Source: JAYWAM01 sp043782425
GTDB taxonomy: Bacteria; Pseudomonadota; Gammaproteobacteria; Burkholderiales; Usitatibacteraceae
Length of the DNA stretch: 9,593 nucleotides
Direction: 5' to 3'
Assembly (NCBI GenBank): GCA_043782425.1
Contig: JAYWAM010000306.1
Location: 1-9,593, forward strand
A model generated the notes under the pieces. It was not told the origin of the DNA, made no database searches, and saw only the letters and a list, made by a program, of their open reading frames with translations. A program made the translations under genes and the position numbers. Shown piece after piece: positions 1-6,603 of the stretch (position 1 is its first letter; the number at the start of each line of letters is the position of its first letter).

Positions 1-352
1 GCCGGGAAGTTGCCCGATTCAGACTGCCTCGGTCGAATTCGATAGCCAGCCCGGTGCGGTACGCGATGCTGTGGTGCAACAGCAACGTCGCTTGGAGAAA
101 GAGATCACCACTACGGTGCAAATGACCATAGACAACGGGCAGTTCGCCGCCGCATCAGACGCACGTCAATTTACCTTCGAACTGCTGGGCATTTTGCTGG
201 TGTTCTACCAGGCGCGTCATCTGCTAGGTGACAAAGGCGCGGCCAAGCGTGCGCGTACCGCGTTCGAGCGTCTTGTCAGCGCTTACTCGCAATCTTCCTT
301 ACCGCACTTGACGCGTGTCCCACGGCGCGCCGTAGTGCGCTCCGGTAGGTAA
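1..352 (+). CDS. TetR-family transcriptional regulator, C-terminal part (5' end outside window)
   Basis: The reading frame is open from base 2 to a TAA at 350-352, giving 116 residues with no start inside the window, so this is the 3' end of a longer gene. The residues before the first possible internal start (GTG at 71) still look like the family: a Cys-Pro, then an acidic-aromatic 'EFDSQPGAVRD' stretch and 'QQQRRLEKEI'. The following 'ARQFTFELLGILLVFYQARHLL' helix and the 'RARTAFERLV' helix are typical of the ligand-binding and dimerisation half of TetR regulators. The DNA-binding helix-turn-helix would lie upstream, out of view. The gene ends 111 nt before a hydrolase gene on the same strand, and a 12-bp palindrome suitable as a TetR-type operator sits in that gap. 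The inducer is unknown. Assignment to TetR rests on the C-terminal half only. Confidence 0.75.
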   Translation, partial: PGSCPIQTASVEFDSQPGAVRDAVVQQQRRLEKEITTTVQMTIDNGQFAAASDARQFTFELLGILLVFYQARHLLGDKGAAKRARTAFERLVSAYSQSSLPHLTRVPRRAVVRSGR

Positions 353-390
353 ATCAAGCAGGCAAGGGTCAACTTATCTGTTAGCACTCA

Positions 391-418
391 TTTTAAGCAC
401 GAACGTTCGTTATACAAT
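391..418 (+). promoter_or_regulatory. Candidate sigma-70 promoter of the hydrolase operon
   Basis: TACAAT at 413-418 matches the -10 consensus at five of six positions. The hexamer 16 nt upstream, TTTTAA at 391-396, is a poor -35, as expected for a regulated promoter. Transcription would begin near 425 and leave a leader of about 40 nt before the ATG at 464. The palindrome at 399-410 lies exactly between the two hexamers. No transcript data are available, so this is inferred from the sequence. Confidence 0.4.
399..410. promoter_or_regulatory. 12-bp perfect palindrome, probable TetR-type operator
   Basis: ACGAACGTTCGT is a perfect inverted repeat in the gap between a TetR-family gene and the hydrolase gene. 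It falls between the candidate -35 and -10 elements, a position where a bound dimer would block RNA polymerase. Short palindromes of this kind are common TetR-family operators. That this regulator is the one that binds it is inferred from proximity. Confidence 0.5.
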
Positions 419-463
419 TTTGGCAACCTGCAAATCACACAACTGAAAAGACGAGGTCAAAAC

Positions 464-1420
464 ATGAGCAGCATCGCATTACACCCCTTAATTCGCAGCA
501 ACCTTCGCCTGGTTTTGTATTCATCGCTACGCGCTGCCATGCGTGTTTTTTCCACGCTGCTGCCGCGACACATTGAGGATTGGGCTTTACAGCGTTTTCT
601 CACGCCCACGCGCCACGCTCACCGCCAGGCGGAAATGCAATTGTTGGAGCGCGGTGAATATTTCGAGGTGCTGAGCGGCGGTTACCGTATCGCCGCCTGG
701 TCGTTCGGTGCCGCGCATGCGCCGGTGGTGGTTTGCAGTCACGGCTGGTCGGGGCGTGGCGCACAGTTACGCGCTTTCGTCGCACCGTTGCTGGAGCAGG
801 GTTTTCGTGTGGTGCTATTTGATCAGCCTGCGCATGGGTTTTCCAGCGGCAAGACCACTTCGTTAGTCGAGTTTGCCGCAGCGTTGGCGTGTGTTTGTCT
901 GTATCTACAGGATCGCGGTAGCCGCATCCAGGGAATCGTTGCGCACTCGCTGGGCGCCGCAGCCACGACGCTTGCGCTTAAGCGGCTGTTTCTCAAAGTT
1001 GAGCGCGTGGTTTTGATTGCGCCGCCGGCCAGCCTGATAGCTTTTTCGCGACGCTTTGCTCGCTTCCTGGGGCTGAGCGAGGGCATTCGCAAGGGCATGC
1101 AGCGGCGTATTGAAATGCGCTTCGGCGTGCCGTGGGCGGCGCTGGAGTTGCCGCAATCGGTGGCGGGCATCACCACCCCCGCTCTCATCATTCACGATGA
1201 GGATGACAAGGATGTGCGCATCACCGATGGCAAAGCCATCGCCGCAAGCTGGCCCGATGCGCGCTTCCTTAGCACGCGCGGCCTCGGCCATCGCGCCATT
1301 TTGCGCGATGCGAACGTGATCCGCGACGGCATCGCTTTTCTGAGCGGCAGTATGGAATTCGCCAAGCCGCGCACGCAAGATGAATGGGCTAGTTTTCCTG
1401 GGCCTGCGCCGTTGTTTTAG
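464..1420 (+). CDS. Alpha/beta hydrolase family protein
   Basis: This 318-residue protein has the layout of a serine alpha/beta hydrolase. A His-Gly-Trp oxyanion-hole motif lies at 93-95 after a hydrophobic strand. The nucleophile elbow is Ala-His-Ser-Leu-Gly at 160-164 with Ser162 as nucleophile. The strand 'ALIIHDEDDKDV' supplies the acid, most likely Asp248, and His276 in 'GLGHR' completes the triad. The elbow has Ala where the usual Gly-X-Ser-X-Gly has its first Gly, a variation found in some members. There is no clear signal peptide, so a cytoplasmic or loosely membrane-associated enzyme is likely. The substrate cannot be told. The ATG is preceded by GAGG at 453-456 with 7 nt spacing. 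It sits just downstream of a TetR-type regulator and palindrome, and the tautomerase start is only 31 nt after its stop, so co-transcription is probable. Confidence 0.85.
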   Translation: MSSIALHPLIRSNLRLVLYSSLRAAMRVFSTLLPRHIEDWALQRFLTPTRHAHRQAEMQLLERGEYFEVLSGGYRIAAWSFGAAHAPVVVCSHGWSGRGAQLRAFVAPLLEQGFRVVLFDQPAHGFSSGKTTSLVEFAAALACVCLYLQDRGSRIQGIVAHSLGAAATTLALKRLFLKVERVVLIAPPASLIAFSRRFARFLGLSEGIRKGMQRRIEMRFGVPWAALELPQSVAGITTPALIIHDEDDKDVRITDGKAIAASWPDARFLSTRGLGHRAILRDANVIRDGIAFLSGSMEFAKPRTQDEWASFPGPAPLF

Positions 1421-1451
1421 TTCCCACCTCCATCACAGAAAGGAAAACATC

Positions 1452-1673
1452 ATGCCGTTCGTCAATGTCCGTACTGTCAAAGGTTTGCTCGATGCGCAAC
1501 AGAAAGAGCAATTACAAAAACGTCTGACCGACTTAATGGTCGAAATTGAAGGGCGTGGCAATGAGCAATTCCGCCCCTACGTTTGGGTACTGATCGAAGA
1601 GCAGGATGCAACGAACTGGACACTCGGCGGGATACACCCAACTGCGGCAAATGCCGCAAAAATTCAAAACTGA
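1452..1673 (+). CDS. 4-oxalocrotonate tautomerase-family protein
   Basis: This 73-residue protein begins Met-Pro-Phe-Val-Asn-Val. Met removal would expose an N-terminal Pro, the catalytic base of the tautomerase superfamily. Length and layout fit 4-oxalocrotonate tautomerase: a beta strand, an amphipathic helix, a second strand 'YVWVLIEE', then an aromatic-(x)2-Gly-Gly motif (Trp55, numbered from Pro1, where the classical enzyme has Phe50). The two Arg residues that bind substrate in the classical enzyme are not conserved: position 11 is Leu and the Arg39 site appears to be Trp44. The true substrate is therefore probably different. The start at 1452 is chosen because AAGGA at 1440-1444 lies 7 nt upstream; an in-frame ATG at 1380 would overlap the hydrolase and add residues unlike the family. 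It lies between the hydrolase and an anchored protein, probably in one operon. Confidence 0.85.
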   Translation: MPFVNVRTVKGLLDAQQKEQLQKRLTDLMVEIEGRGNEQFRPYVWVLIEEQDATNWTLGGIHPTAANAAKIQN

Positions 1674-1701
1674 CAGCCACCCGGTGTTCGAGGACGAGGT
1701 C

Positions 1702-2703
1702 ATGATGCCAACGACAACGTTTCCAAAATACAAGGCGCGTCATGCGTTGCGCTGGGCTTTGCTTGGCGTGTCACTTGCAGCGTGGATTAGTTCGTGGGCG
1801 GCCTTTTGGCTGAGCGCCGCGCAGCGGCCAGCGCTCCTGCCTGCTCTCGCAGCGCAACAACACGCCGAGGTTGCCAGCGTTTCAGCACCGACGTATGCGC
1901 CGCCGCCCGCTCGCCTGGCGTCAACTCCATTCTTGAGTCACGCTGCCGCCATCCCCACTCCGCTGGCCTGGCAACTGCGCGATAGTGATGACCTGATGGA
2001 TTTCATCGAGCGGGCACGCTTCCATCCTGCTTCCGGCGGCTTTTATTACGCGCTCAAGGCCTATGATTTCTGCACCCGTGAGGCAAAAGTCTCAGGCCGC
2101 ATACCGCGCCTTGAAGATGTACTGCTGCCCGACGAGCCTTTGCCAGATATCCGCAGGATCAGCGCTACGCTACGCATTGCCACCTTGTGCCGCAGTTTTG
2201 CACAAACTCAGGTTCTGCCTTTTAGTTATATCTCGCTCATCGAGAACGGTCAAACGCTTGGTGATCCCAAGCTGGCCCTAGCGCAGCGCCTGGAAAAGCT
2301 CAGCGCTACCACTTCGCAGAGTGAAGGATTTAACGATCCCGTAGCGCGCGCAGCGCTGCTCAATGCGCTGTTCGCCACGCGCGATCCGTGGCTGTTGCAC
2401 GATCTGGCGGCGGAGCTGCAATTGATTGAAACAAAAATTACCGTGGTGATAGACGGCGAAGCCATCGCCCCGGAAGAACAGGAAGCCTTTTTTGCAGCAC
2501 TCTATGTGGCCGCATGCGAATTGGATGCGGCGTGTAGCGCTGACGACGACTGGTATCAATTACTGGCATGCTCGCAGGCGGGGAAATGCGATGCGCAGCC
2601 AATCGCCTCGATCAATGACCTGCTACTGCAACAAAGGATTCGACATCGGCTGCTGCACGCTACGGGCGGGTGGATGGACTTCGTCCCGCGCGTGGTCCCA
2701 TAA
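1702..2703 (+). CDS. Hypothetical membrane-anchored protein with six conserved-looking cysteines
   Basis: I do not recognise a named family. The 333-residue product starts with a basic stretch (Lys9, Lys11, Arg13, Arg17) and one hydrophobic segment at about 18-40, then a Pro/Ala-rich linker at about 41-90. This suggests an uncleaved anchor or signal peptide with the rest in the periplasm. The C-terminal domain has 'SDDLMDFIERAR' and 'YYALKAYDFC', and Cys at 124, 163, 272, 278, 290 and 296. The last four form a cluster ('CELDAAC' and 'LLACSQAGKC') that could make disulfides. The start is set at 1702: AGGA at 1691-1694 and GAGG at 1696-1699 precede it, and the second Met codon at 1705 is equally possible. 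An upstream in-frame ATG at 1606 would overlap the tautomerase. It lies 28 nt after that gene, so it is probably the operon's last gene. Function is unknown. Confidence 0.7.
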   Translation: MMPTTTFPKYKARHALRWALLGVSLAAWISSWAAFWLSAAQRPALLPALAAQQHAEVASVSAPTYAPPPARLASTPFLSHAAAIPTPLAWQLRDSDDLMDFIERARFHPASGGFYYALKAYDFCTREAKVSGRIPRLEDVLLPDEPLPDIRRISATLRIATLCRSFAQTQVLPFSYISLIENGQTLGDPKLALAQRLEKLSATTSQSEGFNDPVARAALLNALFATRDPWLLHDLAAELQLIETKITVVIDGEAIAPEEQEAFFAALYVAACELDAACSADDDWYQLLACSQAGKCDAQPIASINDLLLQQRIRHRLLHATGGWMDFVPRVVP

Positions 2704-2719
2704 CGGTGCATGCGCACCG
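2704..2719 (+). other. Short hairpin directly after the stop codon
   Basis: CGGTGC and GCACCG form a 6-bp perfect stem with a 4-nt loop immediately behind the TAA of the anchored protein gene. No T-run follows, so it is not a standard intrinsic terminator. It could slow 3' exonucleases or help termination where the plus-strand operon meets the minus-strand genes. Confidence 0.35.
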
Positions 2720-2733
2720 GCGCAGTAGGGTGT

Positions 2734-3015
2734 TCACCAGATGATGTGCGCCCACAGTAGATTTACCAGAACAAACAGCACTAGGCATAGAAAAAAAACT
2801 AAACCGGTCACCAGAACAACGCGTCCATATTTTCGAAACGAACCGTCTTGATGAAAGAAGAGATTGCGCAAAGGGTCATAGCGTCCAAGTCGCCACGTCC
2901 AATTAGGACCAGCTTTTTTTGTGACTAACGGATTAAACACTCTGACCAGGGTGGTAATCGTCAACCCAGCGGCAATTATGAGCGCTATCGCAAAGAGTAC
3001 TGAACCAATTTTCAT
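2734..3015 (-). CDS. Small two-helix membrane protein, unknown function
   Basis: This 93-residue protein has a hydrophobic segment at about 4-28 and a second at about 65-92. Between them is a soluble stretch rich in aromatic and basic residues, including 'GPNWTWRLGRYDPLRNLFF'. The N-terminal Met-Lys and the clean pattern of two membrane helices argue that it is real. I cannot assign a family. No good Shine-Dalgarno sequence is visible before the ATG at 3015, and no other in-frame start fits better. It lies downstream of hppA on the same strand but beyond hppA's terminator, with only about 33 nt between them. It therefore needs its own promoter close to the terminator, or depends on read-through. 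Confidence 0.6.
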   Translation of the reverse strand: MKIGSVLFAIALIIAAGLTITTLVRVFNPLVTKKAGPNWTWRLGRYDPLRNLFFHQDGSFRKYGRVVLVTGLVFFLCLVLFVLVNLLWAHIIW

Positions 3016-3048
3016 AGTAGTAGGTGAAACCCATCAGCCTTTCATACC

Positions 3049-3085
3049 AAAAAAAACGCCGACAGGAAATCCTATCGGCGTTTTT
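3049..3085 (-). terminator. Intrinsic terminator of hppA
   Basis: A 10-bp stem at 3057-3066 and 3071-3080 encloses a 4-nt loop and is flanked by a run of eight A (3049-3056) and five T (3081-3085). On the minus strand this gives a GC-rich hairpin followed by eight U, starting 13 nt after the hppA stop. The single imperfect pair is a G-U wobble in the minus-strand RNA but a C-A mismatch in the plus-strand RNA, so the minus strand is the better terminator. It could also stop plus-strand read-through. Confidence 0.9.
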
Positions 3086-3098
3086 GCGTTGCCTGAGT

Positions 3099-5135
3099 TT
3101 ACTTGGCAAGCAGCGGCACTATCAACAGCGCCACAATGTTCATGATTTTGATGAGCGGGTTGACGGCGGGGCCGGCAGTATCCTTGTAGGGATCGCCCAC
3201 GGTGTCGCCGGTTACAGCCGCCTTGTGCGCCTCTGAACCTTTGCCGCCGTGGTTGCCTTCCTCGATATATTTCTTGGCATTGTCCCAGGCGCCGCCGCCG
3301 GTGGTCATGGAAATGGCGACGAAAATGCCGGTGATAATGGCGCCGATCAGCACCCCGCCCAGCGCGACCGGGCCAAGTACTAGGCCGACAATTATCGGCA
3401 CCGCTACCGGCAGCAGCGAAGGAACAATCATTTCCTTGATCGCAGCCTTGGTCAGCATGTCCACACAAGTGCCGTATTCGGGCTTGCCGGTGCCTTCCAT
3501 GATGCCGGGAATTTCTTTGAATTGGCGGCGCACTTCCACCACCACTGAACCGGCGGCGCGACCGACCGCTTCCATCGCCATGGCGCCGAATAGGTAAGGC
3601 ACCATACCGCCAATGAACAGGCCGATGATGACCAGGTGGTTGGACAAATCAAAGGTCATGCCCTTGGGCAGCGCATGGGTGTAATCAGCGAATAGCACCA
3701 GGGCAGCCAGACCGGCGGAACCGATGGCGTAGCCCTTGGTCACCGCCTTGGTGGTATTGCCCACGGCGTCAAGCGGATCGGTGATGTCGCGGATTTCTTT
3801 GGGCAGGCCGGCCATCTCGGCAATACCGCCGGCGTTGTCGGTGATCGGACCGTAAGCGTCGAGCGCGACTATGATGCCGGCCATCGACAGCATCGAAGTC
3901 GCTGCGATAGCGATGCCATACAGCCCCGCCAGCGTATATGCGCCCCAGATCGCCAGACAGACGGCGACCACCGGTGCGGCGGTAGAGCGCATGGAAACAC
4001 CCAGGCCGGCGATCACATTGGTGCCGTGACCGGTGGTGGAGGCTTGCGCGATATGGCGCACCGGCGGGAACTCGGTGGCAGTGTAGTACTCGGTGATCCA
4101 TACCATGGCGGCGGTCAACGCCAGACCAACCAGCGCGGCGAGGTACAAGCTCATCGCCGAAATCATTTTGCCGCCTATCATCACGCCCTCGCCCATCATC
4201 CATACCGTGATGGGATAGAAAGCGATAGCCGCCAGCACGCCGGAAACCGCCAGGCCGCGATACAGTGCATTCATGATCTTGCCGCCTTCGCGCGCTTTGA
4301 CGAACAAGCTGCCGACGATGGAGGCAATGATGGAGAATCCGCCCATCACCAACGGGTAAAGCACTGCATTCGGGCCGGCGGCATCGGCCATCAGCAGGCC
4401 GCCCAGCAGCATGGTGGCAATGATGGTCACGGCGTAGGTTTCAAACAAATCAGCGGCCATGCCGGCGCAGTCGCCGACGTTGTCACCGACATTGTCAGCA
4501 ATCACCGCCGGGTTGCGTGGGTCGTCCTCGGGAATGCCGGCTTCGACCTTGCCCACCAGGTCGGCGCCGACGTCAGCGCCCTTGGTGAAAATGCCGCCGC
4601 CCAGACGCGCGAAAATGGAAATCAGCGAACTGCCGAAAGCCAGTCCCACCAAGGCGTGGGTCGCTTGCGCTGCAGTGGCGCCCAGATAAATAGTGAGAAC
4701 CGCGTAGTAACCCGCCACACCCAGAAGCCCCAGCCCCACTACCAGCAAGCCGGTGATCGCACCGCCCCTGAAAGCCACATTCAGCGCAGCATTCAGACCA
4801 GCCTTGGCGGCCTCCGCAGTGCGCACGTTGGCGCGCACTGAGACGTGCATACCGATATAGCCGGTCAGACCCGAGAGGAATGCGCCGAGGGCGAAGCCCA
4901 CTGCGGTTTGCCAGCCCAGCGCCGCAAAAATCGCCACCAGCAAAACCACGCCGACAACGCTGATGGTGGTGTACTGCCGATTCAGATAGGCGGCAGCGCC
5001 CTGCTGAATGGCAGCGGCAATTTCGCGCATGCGCTCATTACCGGTCGGCAAACCCAAAATCCATTTAATCGACAGCGCACCATACACAAGCGCTGCTACC
5101 GCGCACGCTAGAGCAAATACAAGGCCACCTGACAT
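3099..5135 (-). CDS. hppA: K+-independent H+-translocating membrane pyrophosphatase
   Basis: The product hydrolyses pyrophosphate to two phosphates and pumps protons across the inner membrane. At 678 residues with many hydrophobic helices (about 16 in the family) it is full length. The signature region is intact: 'FTKGADVGADLVGKVE' at 183-198, then 'DNVGDNVGD' at 214-222 with Asp214, Asp218 and Asp222 for Mg-PPi binding. Conserved 'GGGAWDNAKK' (613-622) and 'GDTVGDPYKDTAGPAVNPLIK' (643-663) close the active site. In 'GNTTKAVTKGYAIGSA' (459-474) Lys463 and Thr466 are present; in this family Lys there marks enzymes that do not need K+, while K+-dependent ones have Ala. The start is supported by GGGAGGA at 5141-5147. 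It lies downstream of pfp on the same strand, and the two are linked through PPi. A repeat-built hairpin separates them, so hppA may have its own promoter. Confidence 0.97.
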   Translation of the reverse strand: MSGGLVFALACAVAALVYGALSIKWILGLPTGNERMREIAAAIQQGAAAYLNRQYTTISVVGVVLLVAIFAALGWQTAVGFALGAFLSGLTGYIGMHVSVRANVRTAEAAKAGLNAALNVAFRGGAITGLLVVGLGLLGVAGYYAVLTIYLGATAAQATHALVGLAFGSSLISIFARLGGGIFTKGADVGADLVGKVEAGIPEDDPRNPAVIADNVGDNVGDCAGMAADLFETYAVTIIATMLLGGLLMADAAGPNAVLYPLVMGGFSIIASIVGSLFVKAREGGKIMNALYRGLAVSGVLAAIAFYPITVWMMGEGVMIGGKMISAMSLYLAALVGLALTAAMVWITEYYTATEFPPVRHIAQASTTGHGTNVIAGLGVSMRSTAAPVVAVCLAIWGAYTLAGLYGIAIAATSMLSMAGIIVALDAYGPITDNAGGIAEMAGLPKEIRDITDPLDAVGNTTKAVTKGYAIGSAGLAALVLFADYTHALPKGMTFDLSNHLVIIGLFIGGMVPYLFGAMAMEAVGRAAGSVVVEVRRQFKEIPGIMEGTGKPEYGTCVDMLTKAAIKEMIVPSLLPVAVPIIVGLVLGPVALGGVLIGAIITGIFVAISMTTGGGAWDNAKKYIEEGNHGGKGSEAHKAAVTGDTVGDPYKDTAGPAVNPLIKIMNIVALLIVPLLAK

Positions 5136-5222
5136 GACACTCCTCCCAAAGTTAATCCGGCTATTTCTAAGTTGACAAACTTTTCCAAAACCACGACACC
5201 AAATTATGGAACCTCTAAAAAG

Positions 5223-5293
5223 TGTCTTCCCCGCGAAAGCGGGGATCCATTTTCCCCAGCAAAAAATGGATTCCCGCTTTCGCGGGAATGACA
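5223..5293. repeat. Inverted REP-like doublet between pfp and hppA
   Basis: Two 31-nt units (5223-5253 and 5263-5293, the second inverted) match at 28 of 31 positions and are separated by 9 nt. Each unit carries its own palindrome: CCCCGC-GAAA-GCGGGG on the left, and ATTCCCGC-TTTC-GCGGGAAT on the right. The pair can fold as two small hairpins or one long arm. The core ATTCCCGC...GCGGGAAT resembles dispersed intergenic repeats common in betaproteobacteria, such as the neisserial dRS3 type. Copy number in this genome cannot be judged from one window. Confidence 0.8.
5261..5289 (-). terminator. Possible terminator of pfp formed by the repeat
   Basis: In the minus-strand RNA, the 8-bp stem at 5270-5277 and 5282-5289, with a GAAA tetraloop, is followed after 3 nt by six U (5261-5266). 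It begins 28 nt after the pfp stop. This could end pfp transcription or attenuate read-through into hppA. The gap between stem and U-run makes it weaker than the hppA terminator. Confidence 0.45.
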
Positions 5294-5317
5294 GATCCGG
5301 AGTTGCTCAAGTTTCTC

Positions 5318-6574
5318 TCATACCTTGAACGCACCCAATTTTTTCGCCACCGCCACGTTCTTGAGCCGAACATACTGCGGTAGACCGTCCTTATAGGGCG
5401 GGTAATCCTCGCCTTTAATCAAAGGCTCAAGATATTCGCGGCATTTTTCGGTGATGCCAAAACCATCGGCTGTGATGAAATTCTTGGGCATCATTTTTTC
5501 CACGTTGGCGACCTTCTTGAGCGGCGCCATGCCGACTTTCCACTTGTAGGGCTTGTTGGAAGTACGGTCTATGGTCGGCATCACCGAGTTGTGCCCGGCG
5601 ATGGCGTATTCCACTGCGGCCTTGCCCATGGCGTAGGCCTGCTCGACGTCAGTTTTGGAAGCAATGTGGCGCGCGGCGCGCTGCAGATAATCCGCCACCG
5701 CCCAATGGAACTTGAGGCCCAAACCCTGCTTGATAATGCCCGCCACCACCGGCGCTACACCACCCAGTTGCGCGTGGCCGAAAGCATCCTTCAAACCCTG
5801 GTCGGCGAGAAAATTGCCGTCGGCGCCATGCACACCTTCCGACACCACCACGGTGCAGTAGCCAAATTTTTTCACCAGCGCATCAACGCGCGCGAGAAAT
5901 TTTTTCTCGTTGAAGGCCACCTCGGGAAACAAGATGACAATGGGTATTTCGCAATCCTTGCTCGATGCCAGCCCGCCCGCCGCCGCAATCCAACCGGCGT
6001 GGCGCCCCATTACTTCAATGATGAAAACCTTGGTGGAAGTTTTGCACATCGAGGCCACGTCAAAGCTCGCCTCGCGCGTGGACACCGCGATGTATTTGGC
6101 CACCGATCCAAAGCCCGGGCAGTTATCGGTGATAGGCAGGTCGTTATCCACCGTCTTGGGAACATGAATCGCCTGGATGGGGTAGTTCATGGTATCGGCC
6201 AACTGGGAAATTTTGAGACAGGTGTCTGCCGAATCGCCGCCGCCGTTGTAGAAAAAATAACCGATGTTGTGCGCCTTGAATACCTCGATCAAGCGCTCGT
6301 ATTCACGGCGGTTTGCATCCAGGCTTTTCAGCTTGTAGCGGCACGAACCAAATGCACCCGACGGGGTGTGGCGCAAGGCGGCGATGGCCTTGGCCGATTC
6401 TTTGCCGGTGTCGATCAGGTCTTCGGTCAGCGCGCCGATAATGCCGTTGCGCCCCGCATAGACCTTGCCGATTTTGCTTTTGTGTTTGCGTGCTGTTTCG
6501 ATCAGCCCGCAAGCCGAGGCATTGATCACCGCCGTCACGCCGCCGGATTGTGCATAAAACGCGTTTTTAGTCAT
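5318..6574 (-). CDS. pfp: Pyrophosphate-dependent 6-phosphofructokinase
   Basis: The enzyme interconverts fructose 6-phosphate plus PPi and fructose 1,6-bisphosphate plus phosphate, so it serves both glycolysis and gluconeogenesis in the cytoplasm. In this 418-residue protein the phosphofructokinase motifs are clear. 'GGGDS' is at 111-115, with Asp114 where ATP enzymes have Gly, a hallmark of PPi use. 'PKTVDND' is at 139-145, with Lys140 (another PPi-type residue) and likely catalytic base Asp143. 'MGRHAGW' at 189-195 binds the sugar phosphate. The N-terminal 'AQSGGVTAVINA' lies in the phosphate-binding region. Length fits the roughly 400-residue PPi group rather than the 320-residue ATP enzyme. 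The ribosome binding site is weak: GGGG about 9 nt before the ATG. Downstream is hppA, which competes for or regenerates the same PPi; adk lies upstream beyond a repeat-filled gap. Confidence 0.93.
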   Translation of the reverse strand: MTKNAFYAQSGGVTAVINASACGLIETARKHKSKIGKVYAGRNGIIGALTEDLIDTGKESAKAIAALRHTPSGAFGSCRYKLKSLDANRREYERLIEVFKAHNIGYFFYNGGGDSADTCLKISQLADTMNYPIQAIHVPKTVDNDLPITDNCPGFGSVAKYIAVSTREASFDVASMCKTSTKVFIIEVMGRHAGWIAAAGGLASSKDCEIPIVILFPEVAFNEKKFLARVDALVKKFGYCTVVVSEGVHGADGNFLADQGLKDAFGHAQLGGVAPVVAGIIKQGLGLKFHWAVADYLQRAARHIASKTDVEQAYAMGKAAVEYAIAGHNSVMPTIDRTSNKPYKWKVGMAPLKKVANVEKMMPKNFITADGFGITEKCREYLEPLIKGEDYPPYKDGLPQYVRLKNVAVAKKLGAFKV

Positions 6575-6603
6575 GAACCAAACCCCAGGTAGTAAACACA
6601 GTA

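Noticed and set aside
905..1378. A 157-codon frame on the minus strand inside the hydrolase gene
   Set aside because: The plus-strand hydrolase has all three triad residues and a good ribosome binding site. The antisense translation has no domain pattern.
4026..4841. A 271-codon open frame on the plus strand opposite hppA
   Set aside because: Antisense to the conserved pyrophosphatase core; low-complexity His/Gln/Gly-rich translation with no family resemblance.
5150..5178. TTGTCA / TTAACT with 17-nt spacing on the minus strand as hppA promoter
   Set aside because: The -10 matches only three of six positions, and the start point would fall on the Shine-Dalgarno sequence, leaving no usable leader.
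5591..6592. A 333-codon open frame on the plus strand opposite pfp
   Set aside because: It is antisense to a clear, full-length pfp with intact motifs. Its translation is rich in His, Arg, Gln and Ala and has no recognisable domain, as expected for a shadow frame in GC-rich coding DNA.
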